From contig NC_133108.1 in NCBI RefSeq assembly GCF_022965805.1, positions 43,904,051 to 43,968,050 of the forward strand: a stretch of DNA of 64,000 bases, written 5' to 3'. Source of the DNA: Primulina eburnea. Lineage: Eukaryota; Streptophyta; Magnoliopsida; Lamiales; Gesneriaceae. The first letter of the stretch is position 1. Every line of letters begins with the position of its first letter. The notes under the pieces were generated by a model, which did no database searches, was not told the DNA's origin, and saw nothing but the letters and a program-made list of their open reading frames with translations. Shown one piece after another: positions 11,662 to 19,201 of this stretch. The position numbers were made by a program, and so were the translations under genes.

Positions 11662-11915
11662 TTTTAAGTTTTGATTCTGGTGTGTTTAACTGGTTTTCAT
11701 CTTGTCCTTATTTATAGATGAATTTTCGGGACCAGTTAATTTACTTTTTATTCATTGGATTCCTTTTAGATTGGTATCCAATGCTTTCTGAGTCATCCAC
11801 CATTTGTTATTGGTGGTTCATTTGTCCTTTTCCACTAATTAGTGGTTGTCTTGTTTCTGCCACTCACATGGTAGTGGTCCTGCTTTTGGTTAGTGGGTGA
11901 GTCACATGTCCTCTA

Positions 11916-13295
11916 TCAATTTTGTCGAGGAATCTTAGGCTTTTTGTTTCCCCGAGGAAAATGTGCATATGGTTTTTCCCCACTTGTTCTTGCTTCGGTA
12001 AAATGTTTCCGATCAGATCTCGGTTTGAAACCTTTACCGAACTCTGGCTCTTTCTGAATTTGGCATTCAGGACAGATGTTCTCCGACCATCTTCCTATGT
12101 GTGCCATATTGCAGAACTTTCGGCGAGTCTCTTTGCTTGCCGGTAGCTTGCTGTTCCACAAAAGATTTCTTTTCTTCTCAAATAGATCTTCTGCAAAACT
12201 TGTTGTCTTTCCTGTCATGGTATTTAACAGGAATGATCCGTTCACTGAATGATTGTAGAATTTGAACGGAAACTTAACTTTGTCCATCTCAGTGAGACAG
12301 ACCCAAATACCCCAAGCTCTTCTGGTAGAAATATCATCTTCGTTAATTGAAGACACCAGGGGTGTTTCTTCTGTCGGAGGGTCCTTGATGAATTTCTGGA
12401 CGTTTAAATCTGGCCTCCTTAGCTTGATGAAATGAAAGGCTTCATGTGTGCCTTTCCCTGCTGGTTCTGGTGCTGCACTGAAAAAATACAACTCCAGAAT
12501 ATCTCCTCTGGACAAATAATCATTATTCGCCCAAGTTTCGTAAACAGCTTCCTTGATCCATTTTGGTAAACATGAAATCTCCGGAAAGCTGGGTGATGTA
12601 GTATAAACTGAGGCAAGAGCCCCAAATTCATACCAAGCTTTAACCTCCTTGGGATATGAATTAGGTTTCATCCATACCCTTGGATATTTTCCTGAAACAT
12701 CAACCCTATTTGTAGCTGGGTTAATGCCAATTCGTGTTTTTAATTTCTCCCAATTCTGTTGATAATCCTGAATTGGAGAAATTACACCTTCATTAGTACC
12801 AACCTTAGCTTTGCCTTTGTCAATACGAGGCCTAAGGTTGATCTCTCCCTCTTCAATCCCCGAGGTGAAGGGTTGACTTGAGGACTCAAGATAAGGATCG
12901 GGAGTCTCAATTTTTGTTTCAGCCGACTCATCTCGTGATGATCCCGACTTAACACTTGTGCAAGGGGTATTTGAATCCCCCGCTACAGGTATAGAGCCCT
13001 GTACTCGAAAACTCTCCATTTGAGAAACCAGTGGTCTCTCAATGCCCTGGAGGATAGGCCTTTGCGTTACAGACCATAACTGAGTATATGCCTGTAAACA
13101 TCCTGTAATTCGATCAGAGACAATTCTCTTATCAGCTTGTTGTAGCCTTCCCGCAACTTCTGCGTTAACAGCTAACTTGTTGAACTCGGTTTGAAGCATT
13201 TCAAGGTGTTCCCTCAAATGCCTCTGCATCTTGATAATAGCATCAATGTCAATGCTGTCCATCTCTTGTTGAAAAATCTGCAAGAATATTTTCAT
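11916..13295 (-). CDS. Putative caulimovirid transactivator/inclusion-body protein (position of ORF VI)
   Basis: 459 codons from ATG 13295; a second ATG at 13262 would give 448. It overlaps the end of the polymerase ORF by 47 or 14 nt. The N-terminal part is helical with coiled-coil character (MQRHLREHLEMLQTEFNKLA). The middle is low complexity. The C-terminal half is globular (WGIWVCLTEMDKVKFPFKFY), followed by a Cys/His cluster (CNMAH, then CPEC) and a basic tail. The last large ORF of caulimovirids encodes the transactivator that permits reinitiation on polycistronic RNA, and this assignment is by position. I do not see a clear RNase H-like fold motif as in CaMV P6, so the function is unproven. 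Confidence 0.65.
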   Translation of the reverse strand: MKIFLQIFQQEMDSIDIDAIIKMQRHLREHLEMLQTEFNKLAVNAEVAGRLQQADKRIVSDRITGCLQAYTQLWSVTQRPILQGIERPLVSQMESFRVQGSIPVAGDSNTPCTSVKSGSSRDESAETKIETPDPYLESSSQPFTSGIEEGEINLRPRIDKGKAKVGTNEGVISPIQDYQQNWEKLKTRIGINPATNRVDVSGKYPRVWMKPNSYPKEVKAWYEFGALASVYTTSPSFPEISCLPKWIKEAVYETWANNDYLSRGDILELYFFSAAPEPAGKGTHEAFHFIKLRRPDLNVQKFIKDPPTEETPLVSSINEDDISTRRAWGIWVCLTEMDKVKFPFKFYNHSVNGSFLLNTMTGKTTSFAEDLFEKKRNLLWNSKLPASKETRRKFCNMAHIGRWSENICPECQIQKEPEFGKGFKPRSDRKHFTEARTSGEKPYAHFPRGNKKPKIPRQN

Positions 13296-15273
13296 GAGAT
13301 TTTATTATCGTAATATCAAAAATATAATTTTGACATAAAGCTTGCCATTGTAATAATCTAGCCTTCTCCGGTTTAGATTCAATTCTATTCCTCAAAAAAG
13401 CTTTAACTTGAGTGTTATCAACTTTCAAAGTGAATTTCTTTGCAAGTAAAAATAACGGCCATTTTTCAAAAGCCCTCTTTACTGCATAAAATTCCTTTTC
13501 GTTGATATGCCATCTTATGGCTTCTGCATCTGAGAATAACCCACTACAATATCTGCATGGTTGTTCTCCATCTGGTGTGAGCTTTGTTAGTACTGCAGCC
13601 CACCAATGATCACTGGCATCGGTATATAATACCAGATCATCCTCGTCGTGAGGAATAACCATCTTTGGAAGATTTTTGCAAACCTTCTTTAAATGGATAA
13701 GTCCTTTTGTGTGTTCGTCTGTCCATATAAATCTAGCATCCTTTTTCAATAATGGACTGAACACCCTCCTGTGTTTTGCTAGGTTTTTAATAAACATCCC
13801 AGCAAAATTAACAACCCCTAAAAAACTTTGAAGTTGCTTCTTGTCTTTGAGATTTTCTGGAAAATTCTGCACCTTTTCTACTATGTGTTCTTGCAGAATT
13901 ATTCCTGACTCATCGATTTCAATTCCGAGGAATTCAATCTTTCTTGTAGCAATGACTGCTTTCTTTTCAGATAAAACCAGTCCTTCTTTCTTGCAAACAT
14001 TAGAGAAAATCTCCAAATGTTTAACATGTTCATTCATATCTTTGGATGCTATTAAAACATCGTTGATGTAAACGAACATAAACTTGAAATAATCTTTGAA
14101 AAGATTATCCATCTTTCTTTGAAATATTTGGGGTGAGTTAGCCAAACCCATTGGTAATACTTCCCAAATATAATGTCCTTGAGGTGTGGAGAAAGCTGTG
14201 AATTTCTTGCTTTCTTCCTGCATCCGTATTTGATAGAATCCAGACTTGCAATCAAATTTAGAGAATATCTTGGCATTGCGAATGCAACTAATCAAGTGTT
14301 CTCTACTAGGTATAAAATACCCATCAAACTCCAGAATCTTATTAATTTCTTGATAATTAATAACCAATCTGGGTTTTCCTCGTTTAATCTCACCATGATT
14401 TCTTACCAGAAAACCTGGACTGCTATATGGTGACATACCTGCTTTGATTAATCCAAGGTCCAAATATTCCTTGATTATAATCTGCATATCCCTCTGATCA
14501 ATGATGTTCATTGGGATGGGTTTACAACGGACAAATTCATACTCTTTGCCTTCCTTAATCTTAAGACAAGCTCTGAGTTGATTTCTGTCCCACCATGCCA
14601 AGGGATCTTCATTGTAATTTTCTTTGATCCTTTTCTTGACATCTTCCAGTGATACCTTAGATTCAAACTCTACTTCATTTGTATGTAGAGTTATCTTAAG
14701 GCATTCTATATCTTCTGGTTGGAGTTCCTTATCTGCTCTTAACTGGAGCATTGTTTCTCCAAACCGTCTTGAATCCTTCATTTTTGGGTTCAGAAGTTTT
14801 CCTGAATCACCACGCTTGCTGCGAAACTGGATTGGCAATTTTCTGTAAAATGCCTCCCTAAGTCTCTGGACTATGATTTTGTGAGCACATGGTGTTGTGA
14901 ACACTAATCTTCTAGTCTCATTTTCTTGTGTATAGGACTTGAACATTTGTAGGAAATTATTTCCTAACAATATGTCAGCTCCTGTATCATGAAAATAAAT
15001 TGGTGGTGTCTTTACCTTGTACCAAGGTGTTTGTCCAGCACCGCCAATCATGATTTCAGTCATCTTAATTCCTTTACATAAGATTAAGATTCTTCTGGAA
15101 AAATCTCTTCCAGCAATCTTGGGTAACTCTTCTTCCAAATTATTTGGAAAAACTCCTCGTTTTGCTGTACATATTCCAGCACCTGAATCAATATATGCAG
15201 CAAAGTATTCTGCCTTATATTGTTCATACAACATTCCTACTGGAATGTATATGGAGAATGGACTTGTGGTCAT
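13249..15273 (-). CDS. Pararetroviral aspartic protease - reverse transcriptase - RNase H
   Basis: The first in-frame ATG is at 15273, giving 674 aa; its ATG overlaps the movement-protein stop as ATGA. Order: retropepsin (YIDSGAGICT near residue 30, then ADILLGNNFL near 100), reverse transcriptase from about 230 (KPRLVINYQEIN, SKFDCKSGFYQI, LPMGLANSPQIFQ, FLGI), and RNase H from about 540 (LYTDASDHWW, NEKEFYAVKRAFEKW, KVDNT, ENILADFSTRD). No chromodomain or integrase follows. The polymerase box that is normally Y-x-D-D reads Y-I-N-D (codons 14070-14059): the first catalytic Asp is Asn. Since both Asp residues bind the metals, this copy is predicted to lack polymerase activity. The rest of the frame is undamaged. 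Confidence 0.95.
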   Translation of the reverse strand: MTTSPFSIYIPVGMLYEQYKAEYFAAYIDSGAGICTAKRGVFPNNLEEELPKIAGRDFSRRILILCKGIKMTEIMIGGAGQTPWYKVKTPPIYFHDTGADILLGNNFLQMFKSYTQENETRRLVFTTPCAHKIIVQRLREAFYRKLPIQFRSKRGDSGKLLNPKMKDSRRFGETMLQLRADKELQPEDIECLKITLHTNEVEFESKVSLEDVKKRIKENYNEDPLAWWDRNQLRACLKIKEGKEYEFVRCKPIPMNIIDQRDMQIIIKEYLDLGLIKAGMSPYSSPGFLVRNHGEIKRGKPRLVINYQEINKILEFDGYFIPSREHLISCIRNAKIFSKFDCKSGFYQIRMQEESKKFTAFSTPQGHYIWEVLPMGLANSPQIFQRKMDNLFKDYFKFMFVYINDVLIASKDMNEHVKHLEIFSNVCKKEGLVLSEKKAVIATRKIEFLGIEIDESGIILQEHIVEKVQNFPENLKDKKQLQSFLGVVNFAGMFIKNLAKHRRVFSPLLKKDARFIWTDEHTKGLIHLKKVCKNLPKMVIPHDEDDLVLYTDASDHWWAAVLTKLTPDGEQPCRYCSGLFSDAEAIRWHINEKEFYAVKRAFEKWPLFLLAKKFTLKVDNTQVKAFLRNRIESKPEKARLLQWQALCQNYIFDITIIKSHENILADFSTRDGQH

Positions 15274-16505
15274 TGAATTTTCCACATTTTGTCATCTGCC
15301 ATAAACTCCATTCCATACTCTAGACGTTTCCAAGGTTTATGTTCCTCGAGAAACTCTAGTCCAAGAATCAGTCGATCTGATTCTTTTCCTGAAATTCCTT
15401 GAATATGAACCTCCAATTCTCCGATATTAATCAGTCCTTGGTAAGTTCCTATTATCGGTTGTTCCAAATAGTATATTGAATTACAAGGAAATTGATTCCT
15501 TTGCTTTGTAATGTCAAATACTATTTCTACTTCCTTCCACCCTTCTGGGCATCTAAGTTTTCCTATTGTAGAAAAACTTTTCAGCTCCTGTTGGGTTTCT
15601 ATGACAGGCCTTTTATCCCATCTGTAACTTGTAATTCTATCTCCTTGAAAAGATAGTCTTCTTGATTCCAATCTAAGACTTTGATTCCTCTGTAGAATCG
15701 GTTTGTCTTGGATCTGGATATCTGTTTCCTGTATTAAAGGAAACTCAACTCTTTCTGGATAAATTGCCTGAGCAACTTTTCCGAATATTTCGGGGATTTC
15801 AATAAACTCGTTTCTAATAAACAATTCAGAATGATGTGTATTAGATAGAGCATATGAAATTTGATAGGTAATAGAATATGGCCTATTACCTTCTTTCATC
15901 AGCCTTTTTTCCTTGAAGTTCTGATGTAGTGTCAAGGCTCGGCTGAAATCTCGATCTGCCAGGTTGTAGGCTATCCTTGGATAGATTACCCCTACAATTT
16001 TTCCTGCACAGAGGTTTCCTGAGATTGTTCCCAGTACTGAATCTTGTAGATTCCCCATTCTTTTATCGCAAATAGCAATATCGATAGGTGAATCTATTCC
16101 TTCTTTGAAAGTAGCCTTTATCATAATTTGGATTGCTCCGATATGAATCCAGGACATAGTCCTTGCTACTTCTATCTTGAGTTTTTGTAATTCCTCCTTA
16201 ATTTCTTCGGAAGGAATTAACTGCATCTCCATTCTATTTCCTGTAAGTTCCATCGGGATTGCCATTTCCCTTCTAGAAACTTTATAGATTAGGTGATGCT
16301 TTCTGTTTCTTAGGCCAAGACTTCCTAAGAACTTTTCTACCTGTCCTGCAGAGAAACCTTGGTATCTCTGTAGACTTGGATTTTCTCTCATGATTCTTTG
16401 AACCATGTTATGAGATATTGTTGTCTGGCTAAAAAATCCAGACAGATCTTCATGTGTTTCGTGTCGAAACACCTCGTCTTCAGTCAGATTCCGATTCTGT
16501 TCCAT
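15270..16505 (-). CDS. Caulimovirid 30K-type movement protein
   Basis: 411 aa, overlapping the coat ORF by 26 nt and ending in an ATGA overlap with the polymerase ORF. Residues about 90-250 look like the 30K movement core: MSWIHIGAIQIMIKATFKEG followed by PIDIAICDKRM with the conserved Asp, then VIYPRIAYNLADRDFSRAL. These proteins form plasmodesmal tubules that carry virus particles between cells. The C-terminal 100 residues are distinct and include DRLILGLEFLEEHKPW, which resembles the closing part of a retropepsin (see findings). Gene identity rests on motifs plus position between coat and polymerase. Confidence 0.85.
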   Translation of the reverse strand: MEQNRNLTEDEVFRHETHEDLSGFFSQTTISHNMVQRIMRENPSLQRYQGFSAGQVEKFLGSLGLRNRKHHLIYKVSRREMAIPMELTGNRMEMQLIPSEEIKEELQKLKIEVARTMSWIHIGAIQIMIKATFKEGIDSPIDIAICDKRMGNLQDSVLGTISGNLCAGKIVGVIYPRIAYNLADRDFSRALTLHQNFKEKRLMKEGNRPYSITYQISYALSNTHHSELFIRNEFIEIPEIFGKVAQAIYPERVEFPLIQETDIQIQDKPILQRNQSLRLESRRLSFQGDRITSYRWDKRPVIETQQELKSFSTIGKLRCPEGWKEVEIVFDITKQRNQFPCNSIYYLEQPIIGTYQGLINIGELEVHIQGISGKESDRLILGLEFLEEHKPWKRLEYGMEFMADDKMWKIQ

Positions 16506-17922
16506 CAGATTCTTCCTGACTTAAGACTTCTTCTTCTTCATATATACTCTCATCTGAGGCGATGTCCTCAAATCGGTATACTTGAATGAGATCTTGGTAG
16601 TAAACTGCATCTTCTATATCCGGAGTAGGATCGAAGCGTTTAATACCTCTTTTCTCATTTTCTGGACAGTTGGTCGAGATATGACCTCTTGCTCCACATG
16701 TCCAGCAATTACAATCCTTGAAACTTTCATTGGCTCTAGTATGAGCTCTTCTGAAAGTTTTCTTTGTAGGTGTTCTTCCTGTGCTTCGAGATGAACTCGA
16801 TGTCTGGGATGATATCCTACTTCTTGATGGTCCGCTTCTTTGTCCAGATTTATAAGATCTGGCTTTCTGTCTAGACCATATGGTTCTTGGTTTCCAAGAA
16901 CTTCTTCTACTTTGTGCATAAGGATGAGTCCTAAAACTTTTCCTTTTATGCTTCTGTGGTTTACTTCCAATAATTGTTGGAAGATCATTTTCCTTACAAC
17001 ACAAAGGAGTCCTTTTGTTGATACCCCTTAGTCGTTTGTAATTCTTTTGTAATGCTGCCATGTGACACCATTCTGCCAATTTTCCTTTGAGGAAAGAGAC
17101 TCTTCTTGCCAATGTATCTGGATTACCAGGTACGTATTCCCTTATGAGCATTTCTCTCCAAGGACTTGGCATTTTTGCGAAGAAAAGCTGCATAGCTATA
17201 TCTTCTTCGACTCCTGAATTCCATCTATATTTGGTGAATAACATAATGTATTCATCTACCAAACATATATCATGTAATTCAAGACTATACAGAGCTTGAG
17301 TATATTTTTTCTTCTTCTCTGTATCTTGACTGTTGAAATAGTCTACCCCTATAAAGTGTGCTTTGAATAGGGTAGCCATTTTTCCAGCGATCTCACTAAG
17401 AGATTCCCCAACTAGGACTGACTCTTTCATGTCTGCTGAAGTCATGTCCCAAGCAATTTTTACTGATCCCATAAGACTCATTTCCAAAAGTTTAATGAAT
17501 CCTTCTTTGTTGAGATCAAGTGTTCCTGCTGCAATCCTCATAGCAGATGTCCAATCGTCTATGAGATCTTCTCTGTTTTTGAAGTCCAATACATCAAGGT
17601 TAAGCATAACCCCGTAAGGATGTATAAGATCTAAAACAGTTTTTTCATAGGGTGTTTGGTGCAAAGGAATTTGAGTTCTCCTTGCCCTTGTTCCCGCTGG
17701 GTGTGATCCTCCACCAGTATGGAAATCAGTCTGAGATTCTCTCATATTTACATTATGAGATCTCATACTTTCCCTTGGTGGTTCCTGAGAAGATGACCAG
17801 GTTATTGCAGGTGGTGTTTCACCTACTGCTGTATTCATCTTTAGATCTACTACTTTGAGATTTGCGAAAGATTCCGCAAGCTCTTGTAGATCCTCCAAAC
17901 CAATCCTTTCTAGAGTTGTCAT
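16480..17922 (-). CDS. Caulimovirid coat protein with CCHC zinc knuckle
   Basis: 480 aa. After a polar N-terminus comes a helical capsid-like core (about residues 90-300, e.g. LIDDWTSAMRIAAGTLDLNK, QLFFAKMPSPWREMLIREYV). A strongly basic Arg/Ser/Lys segment (about 320-400) follows, suited to nucleic-acid binding and nuclear targeting. Then comes a CCHC knuckle, CWTCGARGHISTNCP at about 406-420, and an acidic Ser/Glu-rich tail. Basic region, knuckle and acidic tail in this order are typical of caulimovirid coat proteins. The ATG overlaps the stop of the upstream 124-codon ORF as ATGA. Confidence 0.92.
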   Translation of the reverse strand: MTTLERIGLEDLQELAESFANLKVVDLKMNTAVGETPPAITWSSSQEPPRESMRSHNVNMRESQTDFHTGGGSHPAGTRARRTQIPLHQTPYEKTVLDLIHPYGVMLNLDVLDFKNREDLIDDWTSAMRIAAGTLDLNKEGFIKLLEMSLMGSVKIAWDMTSADMKESVLVGESLSEIAGKMATLFKAHFIGVDYFNSQDTEKKKKYTQALYSLELHDICLVDEYIMLFTKYRWNSGVEEDIAMQLFFAKMPSPWREMLIREYVPGNPDTLARRVSFLKGKLAEWCHMAALQKNYKRLRGINKRTPLCCKENDLPTIIGSKPQKHKRKSFRTHPYAQSRRSSWKPRTIWSRQKARSYKSGQRSGPSRSRISSQTSSSSRSTGRTPTKKTFRRAHTRANESFKDCNCWTCGARGHISTNCPENEKRGIKRFDPTPDIEDAVYYQDLIQVYRFEDIASDESIYEEEEVLSQEESDGTESESD

Positions 17923-18293
17923 AAGATCAATTTCTTTTCTGAGACAGACTTGATTAGATTGATCATCTTTTCTTCTTCAGTTAAAGGTTTTGACACCACT
18001 CTGGCCTTCCCTTGTTGATGTAACAAAGGTTCGGTACCAAAGGATGGTGGTAACCAACCTCCTGAAGTTCTTCTACTAGAACTTGGTTGTTGTTCTAGTT
18101 TCTGTATTCTTGTTTGAATATCCTTTAAGATCTCAAGAATTTCTTCTTGTTTCTCTAGGACCTTTTCAACCCTTTGAGGTACATAATATAGCACATTGCC
18201 ATAATTTTGTACCGTTTTCTGTATTTCTCTAAGATCCAGAGAGAGCTTAGAGGAGTCTGGTATTATTTCCAGAAATTTATTATTCTGAATCAT
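17919..18293 (-). CDS. Putative virion-associated protein (coiled coil)
   Basis: 124 aa, directly before and overlapping the coat ORF (ATGA). Residues about 40-70 form a heptad coiled coil (VEKVLEKQEEILEILKDIQ). A Pro/Ser-rich linker and a basic C-terminal region follow. Caulimovirus ORF III and badnavirus ORF 2 products have the same plan: N-terminal coiled coil for tetramerisation, C-terminal nucleic-acid binding. Assignment is by architecture and location, not by sequence identity. Confidence 0.6.
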   Translation of the reverse strand: MIQNNKFLEIIPDSSKLSLDLREIQKTVQNYGNVLYYVPQRVEKVLEKQEEILEILKDIQTRIQKLEQQPSSSRRTSGGWLPPSFGTEPLLHQQGKARVVSKPLTEEEKMINLIKSVSEKKLIL

Positions 18294-18340
18294 AAATTTT
18301 TACCTGAGGGTGCTGTTGCTTCCCTTCGTAGATCTTCTGT

Positions 18341-18538
18341 CTATACAGATCCGTTGTTCTCTGAAGAATTTCTTCTGAGTAGATTTTGAAGTATGTTTTT
18401 ACGGTTCTTTAGACCTTGTAAACGCATACCTTTCGTTCTGAGTTCAGTGAAGCATGTACTTCGCTGTAATTCTTGTTCTAATTGAATTATTTTCAGGGAA
18501 ATAAGTTCAATTTCGAACTGGATGGTAGTCCCTGGCAT
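18341..18538 (-). CDS. Small viral ORF B (65 aa), helical
   Basis: Starts 2 nt after the stop of the 97-codon ORF. The product is charged and likely helical (ELISLKIIQLEQELQRSTC). No family is recognised. Tight packing with its neighbours supports it as part of the viral transcript. Confidence 0.5.
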   Translation of the reverse strand: MPGTTIQFEIELISLKIIQLEQELQRSTCFTELRTKGMRLQGLKNRKNILQNLLRRNSSENNGSV

Positions 18539-18540
18539 AT

Positions 18541-18834
18541 TTAACAGATCATTGAAGATCTGGTCTTTTCGGCCTGTAAGAGTCTACCTTTTGTGTATGC
18601 AAGGTTTTGCAAACACTGCTGTCTTTCATCAAGAGATAAATTTCCTGATTCAATGAGTTGTTTCAGATGCTTTATAGAACATCTGAATAGCTCTATTCGG
18701 AAACTAATGTTTCTGGAATAGAGATTGAAATGATTTCGGGGATACCTAAATCCTTTCATTTCTTGATATATGACATATACCGTCATATGTCTGATGTTTC
18801 CATCAGATCTATACCATAACTTGGTGGTCACCAT
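18541..18834 (-). CDS. Small viral ORF A (97 aa), unknown function
   Basis: First substantial ORF after the primer-binding site, about 195 nt downstream of it. The N-terminal half (WYRSDGNIRHMTVYVIYQEM) looks globular, the C-terminal half helical (LSLDERQQCLQNLAYTKGRL). No domain is recognised. Confidence 0.5.
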   Translation of the reverse strand: MVTTKLWYRSDGNIRHMTVYVIYQEMKGFRYPRNHFNLYSRNISFRIELFRCSIKHLKQLIESGNLSLDERQQCLQNLAYTKGRLLQAEKTRSSMIC

Positions 18835-19028
18835 TGGAACATACCTTTGTTCTCCTGTTTCTGATATCTAACAATAGTTAGATAAACTTGTGTATATTCC
18901 AAAATATTGGAATAGTTCTTGTAAATTATTCTTCTCGAACTAAAGTTCGGATTCATAATTTTTTCGAAATTCTCCTTCTCATACATTTAGTTACTAGTAA
19001 TAATAAAATTTTTGTGTTTGAAATAAAT

Positions 19029-19047
19029 TAACCATGCTCTGATACCA
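19029..19047 (-). other. Pararetroviral primer-binding site (initiator tRNA-Met)
   Basis: The minus strand reads TGGTATCAGAGCATGGTTA; its TGGTATCAGAGC core is complementary to the 3' end of plant initiator tRNA-Met, the standard minus-strand primer of Caulimoviridae. It lies upstream of all viral ORFs and marks the start of the viral map. Confidence 0.92.
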
Positions 19048-19083
19048 TTTCTGAAGCGCGGAGGATCAATAAATTTTTAATAA

Positions 19084-19201
19084 GAATAAGGGTGTCTATG
19101 GGTATTTTTGATATTTAAAAACAAAGCTTCTCTCTCCAGGGAGTTGAAAGGAAAAGTAGTTTGGTTTGGGGACTGATCCACAATTCTCCCATATCATAAT
19201 C
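19084..19201 (+). repeat. Repeat related to 10811-10890, outward facing
   Basis: Begins TAAGGGTGTCTATGGG about 37 bp outside the primer-binding site and continues through AGGGAGTTGAAAGGAAAAG and GGACTGATCCACAATTCTCC. It matches the repeat on the far side of the virus in opposite orientation and carries about 30 extra bases. Confidence 0.6.

Larger units (their letters stand above)
11100..19047 (-). mobile_element. Endogenous caulimovirid (pararetrovirus), nearly full length
   Basis: A single minus-strand copy of about 7.9 kb, within the 7-9 kb range of Caulimoviridae genomes. In transcript order it has a tRNA-iMet primer-binding site, small ORFs of 97, 65 and 124 codons, coat protein with zinc knuckle, 30K-type movement protein, protease-RT-RNase H, a transactivator-position ORF and a 66-codon ORF, then TATA and AATAAA signals. 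Neighbouring ORFs touch or overlap by a few bases, as in these polycistronic viruses. No integrase and no long terminal repeats are seen, which argues against an LTR retrotransposon. All ORFs are open, suggesting a young insertion; the RT active site carries a substitution. Coat before movement protein recalls the cavemovirus/solendovirus arrangement. The exact ends are uncertain by about 100 bp. Genus is not assignable from this sequence alone. Confidence 0.92.
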
